Below, piece by piece: positions 45,674 to 56,984 of a stretch of 64,000 bases of DNA (position 1 is its first letter; the number at the start of each line of letters is the position of its first letter). This DNA comes from Thermomucor indicae-seudaticae. Taxonomy: Eukaryota > Mucoromycota > Mucoromycetes > Mucorales > Lichtheimiaceae. The stretch spans positions 62,001-126,000 of the forward strand of contig JSYX01000004.1 of the NCBI GenBank assembly GCA_000787465.1, read 5' to 3'. Under the pieces are notes generated by a model. That model was not told where the DNA came from, ran no database searches, and was given only the letters and a program-made list of their open reading frames with translations. Both the position numbers and the translations under genes were made by a program.

Positions 45674-46808
45674 CATCGCATGACTCTATCGTTACGGAGC
45701 TTTTCAATAATCCTGAGAAAGCAGCACGCGATCCGGCCGTTATTCTGGATGCAGATATCGAGTGGAGTTGTCATTCGCAAGCACACTATCCCGAGTGATA
45801 CAGGACATCTTGCCGTCGGTCGCGTATTTATATCTTGGCAACGGCTCGCGTCTGGGATGCGAACGGTATGACTGTAGTGATACCCCATGAAGACACCGCG
45901 AAAGCGGTTGAAAAGGTCATTGAGCGCAGAAGTGCCATTATTAGTGTTTAACACTGGTGGAGCGTATGCTGAGAAAATCGGACCCACGATTTCATAGTTA
46001 TGAAGCCTCTGGTGGACCCATTGACCAGCAGCTGGCGGGAAGAACTTATAGGCGCCCATTGGCTATTTGCAATTGGCAAGTTGCATGGATGAGCAGACAT
46101 TCATGGGACGATTGACCACGATTGGCCAGTCGCTAGGGAGGACACCAGGTGACGTCGCTTATAATCCAGAATTTAACGATACTGCTCAAGCAACCCGAAG
46201 TTACACAGCTTTGAAAGAAGGAGGCAGTTTCTTTTGGTGCTTGGGTATGCATTCTTGATTTGGAAAGCAGGTGCGCAGGAATCTCCGTCTTGTTGCACAG
46301 ATCGGCGTCCAAAACGTGGCAAGTGCCGCTTTAGAACTGCTGCAGGAAAACCCGCGTCAAACGTGGCACATGCTTTATGACCTTGGCGGCACCAGCATTG
46401 TCGAGCTTTTTTAAAGTGAATAAGGATATCTTTGCTATATCTGAACTGCCATATCTCCCAACTGCAATTGTTACTCGTCCTTACGAGGCATTACTTTCTG
46501 GCACTCCAGCAAACACCGCCAAGAGAAACGCGGATCATCAGAGGACAATGCGTTTCCAGAAACAAATTGGACGCTTCATACAGCGACTCTCCCAGTATCA
46601 AATGCCGCTATATTCTCCTTCTATTGCTCCCTTGCCTAACACCGCTCCTTTGTCTCCTCGGGACGAACCGGAAACGAGGAGATCGACACGAATTCCTAAT
46701 GATGATGCTTCGCATTGGCTCACAGCAAGCGGACAAGAAGAGGAAGGATCCCAGTCGTCACAGACGTGCCATTTTTTGGACGTGCTCTCATCAAGTGTCC
46801 AAGGCTAT
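45674..46808 (+). pseudogene. Frameshifted remnant of a mobile-element protein
   Basis: A coherent protein can be followed across frames with several stops and shifts: MTSHDSIVTELFNNPEKAAR and ILDADIEW; then GRVFIS and VWDANGMTVVIPHEDTAKAV; then KPLVDPLTSSWREELIGAHW; then ALKEGGSFFWCLGM; then VRRNLRLVAQIGVQNVASAA and WHMLYDLGGTSIVELF; then VNKDIFAISELPYLPTAIV, RPYEALLSGTPANTAKR and HQRTMRFQKQIGRFIQRL. The segments are collinear on one strand and span about 330 codons. The decay and lack of enzymatic motifs suggest a transposon-borne (for instance gag-like) structural protein; that is inference and no family is named with confidence. Confidence 0.6.
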
Positions 46809-48108
46809 TGAACTGCTGGAGCGATCACTTTGTCCTTTGTCGAATCAGAGCGTCTAGGTTAGGCAGCACAATGTTCAGAGTGTCATGTTCCTATACACAG
46901 ATGATTACCAAATTTTGTAAAGGCCCGACAGACAGGCAACAGAGATGCAGCATGTAATAGGGTTTCAGTGAATCTTACTCCAAACAATCGCTAGAGCGGC
47001 AAAGGAGCAAAATCCAAGTTATCATATATCCGCAGCAATAATATGCCATTTTTCATCAAGTCAATTGGCTTTTAGACGCATCTCACTTGGTGAACAGACT
47101 TACCGTGAGGTTTCTCTCACCAAATTAGCTCGCCACTCTCATCTACATTACGTAGTGGAGCTCATTGGTCTTTGTGTTGAGCCATACTAGGACACGTTGT
47201 AGTTGAAGGCAAATGTTTTTCGTCCTGATAGCTTTAGCACGTGTAACAGTTCATTACAATGTTTCCAAAGAATACTGTAACAAGGGTTCCTTGGACGATG
47301 CTAAACTACGATACATAGATAGAGACACGTTTTAGCCATGAAGCAAGAAGAGCACCGCTGGTAACAATCACAGCATCACAGGTACCCTATATCGAGTGTA
47401 AGACGACTTCATGTCGGCGAAAACACAACATCATAGCAGAAGCTTACTGTGCTCTAAGGCAGGGACAGAGTTTTATGCAAGTTATCAATTGACAGGTTGA
47501 GACCACGATGCGTTTTTGACAAGAGACATCATTACTACTATTTTGCTCGGGATATTTATTAGAAACAGAGCCAAAGTGCGAATGCAGCAAGATACTACTC
47601 TTTGTGAAAGTGAGACTGCTTAACGCATTATTCGCGGTCTTATATTCTAAGGGCAAGGGTGTGAATTAATGCAATGATGCATCCTACGAACGATGCTATA
47701 TATAATGGAATAGCAGAAGTAGGCACGAACAATTAATCCTGTAGAGGCCAACGTACAGATGTTACGCTATCCATACGGAAGACACAAACATCTGGAGTCG
47801 CAAGGAGACGCAAGTAGAGTACATTGCTTGAATTAAAGCAAATAGGTATCGAGTTGATGGGCTTTAAAAAGGCTTTGCCAATATACTAAACAGATGTAGC
47901 TATTGAACATTACCAGCGTGGAGGTATATCAGATATCAGAAGTAGTCGGTAAAATTGGAAATAGGCTTGAGGGAAGTTGAAACAGAGTTCTACTGCTTAT
48001 AAAGTGACGCTGGCAATATGCCATGACGATTTGGCTTATCCAATGCTCCATGCATTACGTACTAGATACTACGTAGAGCCAGGGTGTCTCTTCATTTTCT
48101 GGATGCAA
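46809..48108. other. Intergenic
   Basis: About 1.3 kb without a supported gene, between the mobile-element remnant and the stop of TRS33. A continuation of the remnant near 46.8-46.9 kb is possible (LLERSLCPLSNQS in another frame). Confidence 0.45.
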
Positions 48109-48885
48109 CTACTTCCCTATTTTGATGTGAAAGGTGCCTGGAATGTGACAAAACCATTAGGCCTTCGAAAACGTAACATGCATGATACGTATTCTCCAGG
48201 CTTACATTGTGGCAAATTAGATGTTTCTGCGACTACTACGCTCGGCACGCCCAAATTAGCCAAAGCCCCTCGTATTATACCGCACGGGAACCACATATAC
48301 TTGAAATGAAGCTGCACGTTAGAATTGACGTTTCCCATTATCCAGGTCAACGCCTGCTTACCGGAGTCGCCTTCTTGGCAGAATCCGCCCCGCCGATATC
48401 CGTCGACATTCTCATAAACCACCGAAAACTGTTATCCTGGAGCACGTAAACGCCCTGAAGCCACACTCGTGAATAAATATAATATAATCGGTCTGCCTAG
48501 AACTTACACGATGGTTTGTCTTTAGGTTATCTATCTGCTTTTTAAACATGATGGACCACAAATCTTTACATATAAATTTCACTACGTCGAGCGTATCAGC
48601 AAATCGTGGTCGATCTTTGGTAAATCTAAGTAAAAGCACATTTTAGCATTAATGAATGCCTGACATAATATCGTTATTACTGCCTTCAAACCTTTCAACC
48701 ATGCGCTGTCCAACTGCATAGCCAAGTCCGTCAAGCTTATAAAACATGGCTTCGCTGTCCGCTTCCGTCTCAACTGCAGTCGTCCGACAGATCGTGTCGA
48801 CCATCTCCATCAATAAGAGGTCCATGCAAGTTTCGCTCACTAGTCGCTGCTGGATACCGCCGTCGGGTCCTGTAAATCCTGACAT
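48109..48885 (-). CDS. TRS33: TRAPP complex subunit Trs33/TRAPPC6
   Basis: Five exons in phase: 48885-48692, 48625-48508, 48454-48362, 48311-48206, 48137-48109, giving 179 residues, about the usual length of the family. Family signatures are LDGLGYAVGQRMVERF, TKDRPRFADTLDVVKFICKD, DNLKTNHRGVYVLQDNSFRW, FPCGIIRGALANLG and the terminal LPQC/TFHIKIG, split by the last intron. Trs33 is part of the TRAPP tethering/GEF complexes that activate Rab1/Ypt1 and related GTPases at the Golgi. The final exon is only 29 nt. It lies in tandem just downstream of the EHD gene, with 189 bp between. Confidence 0.93.
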
Positions 48886-49074
48886 GACTCACAAAATCGA
48901 GGACGATGGTAAAAGAGTCGCTATGACACGTTGAGGCTAAATTTCGTCGTAAGCGGGAAAAACCCCGTCGAAAAAGAATACCATATCAAATCAGCAGAAG
49001 TGCTTGTTCCTAGCACATATGTCTATTATCCAGAATAAATAAAATACTACAGGGGAACGTTACCGTTCAAAAGT

Positions 49075-51054
49075 CTAGATTTTTCTGTTAGGAATAAGTG
49101 ATGGCGGCAGCTTCTGGGGTAGATCAACGCCGTTTTGTACTGCTTTAATCAAATGCATAGCCACGCTGAATTGATCAATGTCCATGTAGCCATCAGCATC
49201 CCAATCTGCCAATCGCCAGACATGGGCAAGAACATCGTTTGGAAGACCTGACTCCATCAAAACTGGTTTCACACTAGCTCCAGGTACAACGCCTTCCCGT
49301 GGATGAAGCTGTTGAAAGATTGGGGTATAACGCGCTTTATCCACGACTGCAAACGTCCAAAAGTTGGATGGCAACTGCCCGTACGCGATTGGTTCGGCCT
49401 GACCCATTTCTTCAAACGGATTCCGCTCGTTTTCTGCTAGTTCTGGGTTGGTCATAGGAAACATGGACATTAAGCGTGGAAGATCCACCGCTAGAGCCTG
49501 CATGAAGCAGATTCAGCCAACTGGGGCAGCATTACCAAGTCTGCGGCGTAATAAATATATACCTGGTCCACTTTTTCGATCAACTCTTCTTTAAGAGACT
49601 TGAATTTATCTAATTCGTACAGTGCCAAGTTCTGTCTGAACTTCTCTGGGTTGGGGAAATCGCCTGCTGGAAGGTGATAACGTTGTTGGATTTTCAAGAA
49701 CTCTTGATCCAGATTCTTCAGCAATGCTTCTCTTTTCTTTTTCTTTCCGAACATTGACGGCATTTCCTTTTTGATATGACTGATGATCAACGCATGCACC
49801 TTGTCACAAGCGTTAGTAAGTAAAGCACCGATAATGCGCTAGAAAAAGAGAAAAGACTTTACTCGTGCTAAGCGTGCTCTCTTGACAATTTCGTTAATCT
49901 TGCGAATAGCTGCATTTCGTCGAAGCTCCTTCAGATCGCGCAATAGATCCTTTGATTCTGCTTCTATCAGTTCACGGCAGTCCTCGAAGCAGTTGGGTGG
50001 TTTTTCCACCCAAAAAGAGCTGAGATAAACTCGCATGACTTCTGGTGTCTGGACCACTTTGCCTAGTGACCACATCATGGCACCGTATCTGAAAATTTTA
50101 CATGAGCATCGTATAGCAGCTCGCATACCCGATCCCTTCTTCCTGTTTTACTTTACACTCGCATAAGCTGCTGCTGACTGACCATGTCACTCTTGTTCAA
50201 AATAACACGAATCTTCTCCTCCTGGCCGCGCAGACTGTGGATAGCCATCTTGAACTCGTTCGAGATATCCAGCTTGTGAGAGTCAAACAACAAGAGGATC
50301 AAATCAGAACGCTGGGCGAACCACTCAATGACTTGAGTGAAGTCGTAGCCGCGCTCTATTCGCTGCTTATCTCCAGCGAGAATACCCGGCGTATCCACAA
50401 TCGTCATGTTCTCAAGGACAGGCGAAGGTGTCTGAGATACCTTTGTATGTGCTCTGGTTTAGTCAACCTGGTAACGAACTTCTTCCTCCCATGTACCTGA
50501 AACCTGGACAAGAACGCTTGTCCGAACCGGTTTAGCCCTCTGAATGGTAAATCTTGGTTGACGGCCGCGGCGTTCCCTGGTATCACTCTTTCTTCTGTGC
50601 CGTTCATCACGGCAACAAAACGATCTGTAGTTGGCTCAACACCTATATGTTCCCCGGGATACCGCTTGTCCAAAAGGTATCGTATGAAAGTTGTTTTACC
50701 CTATCTCACCCAATAAGTCCACCGAAGGCACATAGATAATGGATGCACATACGGTAGAGTACTGGCCAATCAATAATACAATAGGTTTGGCTTCAATATC
50801 AGAGTCTGTTAACGGGGCTGAATGGAAACCTTTTTTTCCCATATGGAAGACAACTTAGTCTGTGCTTTTGCATCACCCACTCACGGCAACGAATGCAAAC
50901 CCTCAAAGTTGTAGGTTACTTCAAGTGGGCGGATCTTTGTCTTGTAAATTTTCTTTACGCCTTCAATAACTTGAGCGTATTCATCATCTCCCCAGTTTGG
51001 TGCCGCTAGGCTGCCACGGGCATCACCATTCTTTTTCAAATGAGCAAACGACAT
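49075..51054 (-). CDS. EH-domain-containing dynamin-like ATPase (EHD family)
   Basis: A multi-exon gene starting [15 protein letters not shown]. The dynamin-type nucleotide-binding domain has a P-loop split by an intron ([17 protein letters not shown]), [36 protein letters not shown], a hydrophobic [14 protein letters not shown] stretch and the NKSD base-recognition motif. A helical middle follows ([20 protein letters not shown]), then an NPF tripeptide in [10 protein letters not shown]. The C-terminal EH domain has an EF-hand loop ([13 protein letters not shown]). EHDs oligomerise on membranes and act in endocytic recycling; the EH domain binds NPF proteins. The C-terminal EH position is as in animal EHD1-4. 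Exon 1 ends at 50885; other junctions are approximate. Confidence 0.92.
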
Positions 51055-51359
51055 GATCGAAGAAAGGACGAGGAATGAACAAGCCTTTTCGGAACGCGCG
51101 ACAGCGGTTTTGTAGTAGATTTAAAGACTCCGAGCCCGTTTTTCTACACTGCCCGTTAAAAAGTCAGCGAACGGTTTCATGCTCTGCTGCATAAACCAAA
51201 CGTGGGTCTCAAAATTACAATGCGACTTTTTCTTTTCCTCTGTATTGCACAACCGTAAAAAACGACGCTTTCCAACATAACTAATGCACCTCGCCAATGT
51301 AAAGACGAACTTTCTGTTGAGCACTAAGCTGCGGTTATTGCTTTATGCTAGGCGGGATT

Positions 51360-51680
51360 GTCACTTGTGAAGATAGTTTCCCAGATGAAGCTTCCGCACA
51401 AGAAGACGCTCCTTGCCACCACGGGTGCTACGCGCTGGTGAAAGAAAACGACAGGGCGATCAACAGAAGACGAATGGCCGGGCGCAGAGCCCTGATTTGA
51501 ACCCTGTCGAGCATCCCTGGGATGTCCTGAAACGACGTGTAGCAAGAAGGAAGCGTGAAGTGGGCAACACGATAACAGCTGGTCGATATTCTTACAGAAG
51601 AATGGTCGAGCATCTTACCGGAAAACATGTGGAAAGTTTGCGCTGTTCTCAATGCACGTGCTATCATACGCTTTATTGAA
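51360..51680 (+). pseudogene. Tc1/mariner transposase C-terminal relic
   Basis: In one plus frame RAQSPDLNPVEHPWDVLKRR matches the conserved end of Tc1-type DDE transposases, retaining the last catalytic glutamate (NPVE). In a neighbouring frame just upstream, AQEDAPCHHG resembles the QDNAPCH block with the second catalytic acid. The frames are shifted relative to each other, and only about 100 codons remain, so the copy is dead. No terminal repeats were found nearby. Confidence 0.75.
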
Positions 51681-51724
51681 CTGGTAACCTTTAAAAAAGA
51701 TCACATAACAAGACGTATGCTGTA

Positions 51725-52459
51725 CTATACTTTTAATGGAATCCATATTCTTCGAAGTGAACCAGTCTTTTTAATATCATAGATATGGTGATCTTTTGTT
51801 GTTGACGTCGAACATGGAACAGCGGTACGGAGTCCCTTTAAACGTAGTGTATGTATGTACTTTGAGCTGAACGCATTAAAATTGATGTCTTTCATCGGAA
51901 TGGAGCCAAAGCTTTCGATTATCAAATCTCCCATGGACTCGGCGATATTTGGCTAGAGTAACAAAGACATACGAACAAAGCTAACCAGCTACAACAAAGA
52001 AATTCGACGGTTACATACATTTTCATCAATTCCTGCTAAAGGCTTTCCAACTTGTGAACATGCCAAGCACGTTGCATCATCCGAAGAGTTTCCTGCGGCC
52101 CATTTGGTTTGTATGCACGCAGGTTTCAAACGTCCTTTTCTGCCTGACAGATAGTTGGTTGGACTTGCGCTGCAAGCCAATCGGAGCAACGCAAGGAGTG
52201 GGCGCCAGCAATGTTCGTCTTTTCTCTTGTGCTTTCTTACGTCATTCTATCTTGCAAACCGAATTCACATAATGGCTAACCACTCAAGTGGATGACTTCG
52301 CCAAAGCTGAAACCACTGTCGCGGACTTGAGACGTTCGGAAAAAGCAAAACGCTTCGACTCAAAACAAGCTCGAAGCCAATGCCTGCTACAAGATTTAAA
52401 TTTTTTCTCCGATCAATTTTTAACACACAGTCTATAAAATCTCTAATTCCAGTAGCCAT
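51725..52459 (-). CDS. Unidentified 189-residue protein
   Basis: Three exons join in phase with GT-AG borders: 52459-52269, 52169-52019, 51952-51725. The N-terminal part is hydrophobic and helical (MATGIRDFIDCVLKIDRRKN, GIGFELVLSRSVLLFPNV, WLAI), with possible membrane or hydrophobic-core character. The middle contains a CIQTKWAAGNSSDDATCLAC stretch that could bind metal through paired cysteines. The C-terminus is Ser/Thr-rich and basic (TSTTKDHHIYDIKKTGSLRR). I do not recognise the family. Consistent phase over two introns favours a real gene. The start lies just downstream of the U2 RNA 3' end on the same strand. Confidence 0.55.
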
Positions 52460-52539
52460 AACGGGACTTCTACTTCAGGACCCCTGGATTTCGCTTTTTT
52501 TTGCTTTTTCTCATTTTCTTTTTTGGATTTGTCGGCGTC

Positions 52540-52717
52540 ACGCAGCTAACAGTGTCAGGCCGCGGACACCTGTGGTCCCTCCGATGGCGAGCCAGAGCGG
52601 AAGGACCGGGAGGAAAAAATTAGATTAACAACAAGTCGAACAATGTTCGACATTATAGTTGTTAAACTATAAAGAACAGATACTACACTTGATCTTAGCC
52701 AAAAGGCCTGAGAGGAT
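52540..52717 (-). ncRNA. U2 spliceosomal snRNA
   Basis: On the minus strand the RNA starts about ATCCTCTCAGGCCTTTTGG, followed by CTAAGATCAAGTGTAGTATC. This includes the universally conserved GUAGUA branch-point-recognition sequence and the UGGCUAAGAUCAAGUGUAGUAUCUGUUC block. A hairpin (stem IIa) and an AATTTTTT Sm site at 52621-52614 follow. A GGTCCTTCCG/CGGAGGGACC stem-loop and a GTGTC...GACAC hairpin then suit stem-loops III/IV. The 5' end is set by homology to U2; the 3' end (52540-52550) is approximate. Confidence 0.93.
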
Positions 52718-53206
52718 GCCGGTCCATGAGTTCCAAGATGGTTGCCTTTTTATACCTTTTTGCATCGAAGCGGAGATGTAATCAGCTGAGCTGATCCTGG
52801 TTTCGCAAACCCCTTGTTTCCGAGAAGAAGATTCCCGAAGTCTCACATTCGGATGATCCTTTTTCCATGATAAGCTACCCGAGTACTGATTCCGGGAAAA
52901 ATTTATGATTGCTCCGTTGGGATAGCCTGTCTTCATGCGAACTACATTAGGAGTTGGACTGATCCTTACAGTGTTAGGGTGGATCACAGCAGCTTCAACC
53001 TGACGATTTTCGTGTTGCGGACTTGAATCCTTTGAACAAAATTCGAAAAAATCCTGAAATCGAACCTGTCGGCTTTTGTGCTTCAGGTTTTTCATTTCAT
53101 TGGATGAAATGTTCATTTTCCGAAAGAAAATTTTTCTTAGCTGCCCACTGGGAGAAGGCTTGTTGTACGGCTTCTTCGCTGTGAGCATTACAAAAGAACT
53201 ATGCAT
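52667..53206 (-). CDS. Open frame of 179 codons overlapping the U2 promoter (doubtful)
   Basis: An ATG-started frame on the U2 strand is rich in Lys/Ser/Arg (LTAKKPYNKPSPSGQLRKIF, RQVRFQDFFEF) and ends inside the U2 RNA (KIKCSICSL is U2 sequence). Its amino-acid pattern looks more protein-like than most shadows. However, its last ~35 codons coincide with the U2 TATA box and RNA 5' end, and it has no recognised domain. It may be a chance frame, or a real gene with an unseen intron before the U2 promoter. Confidence 0.25.
   Translation of the reverse strand: MHSSFVMLTAKKPYNKPSPSGQLRKIFFRKMNISSNEMKNLKHKSRQVRFQDFFEFCSKDSSPQHENRQVEAAVIHPNTVRISPTPNVVRMKTGYPNGAIINFSRNQYSGSLSWKKDHPNVRLRESSSRKQGVCETRISSADYISASMQKGIKRQPSWNSWTGILSGLLAKIKCSICSL
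52745..52754 (-). promoter_or_regulatory. TATA box of the U2 snRNA gene
   Basis: TATAAAAAGG on the minus strand lies 37 bp upstream of the inferred U2 5' end, the position expected for an RNA polymerase II snRNA promoter in fungi. Confidence 0.6.
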
Positions 53207-53587
53207 TCGTCAGAACAAATGTTGAAATCAAGGGCGTGTTTACAGAACACCCCCCTGCATATGATCAGATAACGTCTCTGCTCGACTCGTGACCATTACA
53301 GTTTTGTGTTTATTGACGGTGTGAATTCTTGGCTGGTTTCACAAGGACAATCCTTTTATCTGATGTGGTCATCGGCCAAAAAGTATGCATACTAGATTAA
53401 AACAAAGTTAACCTTGGAAGAGTTATCAAAGGGACTTCATTTGATTAGGAACTCGTTTCTAGCTAGCGATTCGGATTTTGGGAATAAATAGGTCTTAAAG
53501 CTAAAGCAAAGATTTACAGGAGGAGGTTATTACTAGATGTAAGAAAGTAAAATAACAGAAAAGGAAAACAGAGTCAAAAAAGGCTTT
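53207..53587. other. Intergenic
   Basis: The 3' flank of ERG25. No feature seen. Confidence 0.5.
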
Positions 53588-54649
53588 TTAGTTCGTCTTG
53601 GCCTTCAAGCGCTCTTCTCTTTGGCGTTTGCGGTAGGCCCGGTATTTGACGTCGGTACCAAAGATATAATCCCACCAGCGGAAAGAGGATGCGTAGTTGC
53701 CGATGAAAGCTTGATGATGATAGTCGTGATGTTCTGCACCCGCCCAGAACGGCACCCAGTTGTGGAGTGACCAAGGGAAGTCGTAGCCAGAATGGGCATC
53801 GATAGCCTGGAAAAGACGCAGGACGATCCACAAAAGCATGGTAGCCAAGTGCAGATCCCATTCAGGACCCATTTTGAAAACCCATTTTGCGCAGGCATGA
53901 TAGATCAGTGGTCCACCGACGGTGCCGAAACCCAGAATCATCGTCTCGATGGGATGTGCGTATTCAGCAGCAATGCCAAAAGGTGCAGCGTATTCGTGAT
54001 GGATCTTGTGAATCTTCTTGTAGAAAGGAGGCCAGTGCATAAAGCGATGCATATGATAATGGTAAAAGTCCTCAAAGATGAAGAAGATTACGATCTGTAT
54101 CAGCATTTGTTGCCTTTAAAAGCTTCATTAATACCACAATGACCGAATGAACTCTCGATTTCTGTCGTTTTAACATACCAGGCGGGAAAAGGTGCCGATA
54201 CTTTCATACCCAGGAAAGTAGCTCCAGGATGGAAGAAAAAGATAAGAGGACCTTCATAAAGAAAATGACTCTTTAAGACCTTAAAAGTACACTTCCAATA
54301 ATCTTCTTTCGTATTGACTTTGTTCTATGGAAATGACAAGTGGATTTAGTCATGATGGTCATCCAGGTCCCAATCCGTGTCCCGAGTTGCAACTGTTCGG
54401 TCACAACTGGGACACGGTCTACTGGGCGAGAGCACTTACAGGCTGAAGCTTGTAGCGTTGAAAGAACGGGATAAAGTCGCAAATGAGGAACGGCACAAAG
54501 CGACCAAAATAAACAAGCTCATGCATCAGGAAGGCAAAGACCCCGGTAACGATGAGCGGGTCGCGACCCTCGTACATGCTTTCCCAAAGGTTTTCCACCC
54601 AACTGAGTTGAGACGGATCATAGCCTGTTGCGACAGCCGTGGAATTCAT
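53588..54649 (-). CDS. ERG25: C-4 methylsterol oxidase
   Basis: Three exons in phase: 54649-54440, 54324-54179, 54113-53588, giving 293 residues, close to yeast Erg25. It is a membrane di-iron oxidase of the fatty-acid hydroxylase superfamily with histidine boxes [21 protein letters not shown] and HHDYHH, plus the family stretch ALGFGTVG-like [33 protein letters not shown] and [10 protein letters not shown] followed by [18 protein letters not shown]. It removes the two C-4 methyl groups of sterol intermediates in the ER with Erg26/Erg27. The N-terminus has two hydrophobic segments, and the C-terminus is basic ([13 protein letters not shown]), an ER-retention-like lysine-rich end. No clear sterol-regulatory element was identified upstream. 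Confidence 0.95.
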
Positions 54650-56237
54650 CGTCGCTGAATCAACAAGGAGAGGAAAAACCCGTGCCGGCGGCTCTTTTTA
54701 AAGGGGGAAATTTTGGGCTCATCGGCGGCTTTGGCAGATACATATCAGCCGATTATTCTGGCGCGTGTAACCACAGCGCGGTCTTCTTCGCAGCACGTTC
54801 ACTTTTCCCCAAATCTGATCCAATGAATGAATGAAGAGTGGTAGTCTATCTGTATACATCCTCTGGACCTGAATGCCTGGAGAAATACAAACAAAGATGG
54901 TCTATGTCTTTACTCGAATGATCCCTCTACCTCTCATACGGTTTTTTTGCTCAGTATGTATCAACATAATGACCAAGGGCACTGGTGGATAAGAAATAAA
55001 GCCATGCATTCTTTTCATTAAAGACCATGCGATTACTTGAAAGAAGACTACCTCGGTGTGGCCGATGCTGTCATTTGCGGGCTGCCATGCGCCTTTGTAG
55101 AAAGTAGAATTCGGGCACTCTTCATCGCAAACCTGTGGAAGATATATTACCCGAGGAATATCTTGATTCGTCTGAAAGACTTCCCCATTGCTCGGGCAGC
55201 ATACGACAGCACCACGAAAAAATCAGTCTTTACTAGACGCAATGTGAAGGAGCCGTCCGACGTAACAGCTTTCATGGGAGCAGCTGAAATGTAGTTAACA
55301 CTCTGCCTCTGTCAATACAACCTTCGCTTTGAAAGAGAAGCCGATACAGCCCCGACAAGCCTCTATAAAGATAATGAAGGCTAACTTTGCTGAAAAACAT
55401 GTTAACCATGCGTGTAACGGTCAAAGCCGGCGTAGAATAAACATAAACTGCAGAATATAGCGGCGCATAGCAGAGAATAAGTGTCACCGGAGACACGTAT
55501 AGAGCCTCGGCATATTGCCCTTGTTTGTTGTTTCGGCCGGAAGTATGGAGTGATTGGTTTTATCAAGTTATGCTTTTTCTTGAACTGGCTTTGCTTAATG
55601 ATTACTATCATGTTTCCGTGCGTAATCGCGGCAACGTGAAACGATTATGTGCACTCCATAAAATGCGCTTCTTTGGTAATTGATGTAGTCGAATATAGCA
55701 GATCTTATCCGAAACAGGGTACGCTACTTCGGACGTCAGACCCGTATGCTGTCTAGCCAGGGTCCGAGATGTCATTTTGCGCCAATAAGAATACAACCAG
55801 TCATAGTCTGAATCTCACTATTGAGATCAAAACTCGTTTACATTTTTATCTGCTTCAGCTACTGGTTTGACATGACCCTGAATCAAAAGGGAACCCATTC
55901 TATATAAGCAACCCTCGTCGCAATCATGGTCTTTACTGTTTTTTGTATTATACTCTATTGAATAACAGAACCTTAATCCATTTTGATCAAGAGAAAGGGG
56001 ATCGCAAATAATACATAATCAATTAAACCATAAGCATGAATCGTTGACACTGCGCTGCACTGGGATGCTTGCTCTTTAGAATCTTCTTTGAGTTCCTGTG
56101 CTTACAGAGACGTTACTGTCGGCATAGCATTTAACCGTAATTGAAAAGCAGGCTGTTCTTGGACTGCTTTTCGTCTTCCCCTGGCGGCGACTAAGACTTT
56201 AACGTCTGAAACCTGAAAAGCAAAAGAATCGTGCAAT
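54650..56237. other. Intergenic between divergent ERG25 and the Pet123-like gene
   Basis: About 1.6 kb. A plus frame at 55037-55294 (85 codons, starting MKEDYLGVADAVICGLPC) is protein-like in parts but has no recognised domain or partner exon. No other gene or RNA seen. Confidence 0.45.
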
Positions 56238-56984
56238 ATGCATCGGTTTACTGTGGTGCGAATAAGCCAACAGACATTTACTCGTCAGTCTGTCCGGTTT
56301 GCTTCTTCTGCTACCGAATCGGCCACGAATCGCTCCGTCTATGCGCCTGGTTTTGCACCACCCAAGGGCAGCCGAGAAACTCCAAAGATTGTCAGCAAAC
56401 GCCGCAATGTCGCAACGTCATTACCATCGCATCTTGGCAATGCGGAGAGCAGCAGTAAACCGGCAACGAGTCCCAAAAAAGAGTACCGTGAGAAGCTGCG
56501 TACAATGCGCCATGCCTATGCGCAAGAGCTCTTAGCCAAACATGGCAAACTTCAGGCAGCCCGAGCGACCAGGCTAGCAGAAAATGATAGGCGTACTCAA
56601 CAGGAACGGAAAATGCATGAACAAGAGCGACAAGAGGCATTAAAACATGAAGCCGAGCTTCTGAACAAGCTTCAGCTGGAACTGCAGGGTCAACAGTCGC
56701 TCCTCCAAACCACAACGGATCGATCCGCTCAGCGTGCAGCGAACCGCAAGGCACACGAAGAAGCTCAGCGTGAAGCACGGTTGAAGCAACTCTTGAAGCT
56801 TTATAAGTCAACAGAAAATTTTGTCACATTGGAGAATTTGGACGAAAAAGTAGAAGACGCTCTTCGGTCAAAGGTTCCGATTCCATATGTCACGACACTC
56901 GAAGAATACATGCTTTCCGCTACCACCAGCCCAGCCGAGATTGAGAGGAGAAAAGAAGCCATCAAGGAGGTTATGGGTCTGTAG
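56238..56984 (+). CDS. Mitochondrial small-subunit ribosomal protein, Pet123/mS26-like
   Basis: A 248-residue intronless frame. The N-terminus (MHRFTVVRISQQTFTRQSVRFAS) is basic, hydroxylated and acid-free, a typical mitochondrial presequence. From about residue 80 the protein is one long charged helix (EYREKLRTMRHAYAQELL; NDRRTQQERKMHEQERQEAL), as in yeast Pet123 and its mS26 relatives. It ends in a short globular part (ENFVTLENLDEKVEDALRSK). The YREKLRxMRxxYAxEL stretch is the best family match. Length is close to fungal homologues. A generic coiled-coil mitochondrial protein is the alternative. Its stop is 134 bp from the convergent PAQR stop. Confidence 0.65.
   Translation: MHRFTVVRISQQTFTRQSVRFASSATESATNRSVYAPGFAPPKGSRETPKIVSKRRNVATSLPSHLGNAESSSKPATSPKKEYREKLRTMRHAYAQELLAKHGKLQAARATRLAENDRRTQQERKMHEQERQEALKHEAELLNKLQLELQGQQSLLQTTTDRSAQRAANRKAHEEAQREARLKQLLKLYKSTENFVTLENLDEKVEDALRSKVPIPYVTTLEEYMLSATTSPAEIERRKEAIKEVMGL

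Noticed and set aside
45475..46059. 194-codon minus frame
   Set aside because: It lies opposite the collinear plus-strand remnant and lacks motifs or an ortholog-like pattern, so it is treated as a shadow.
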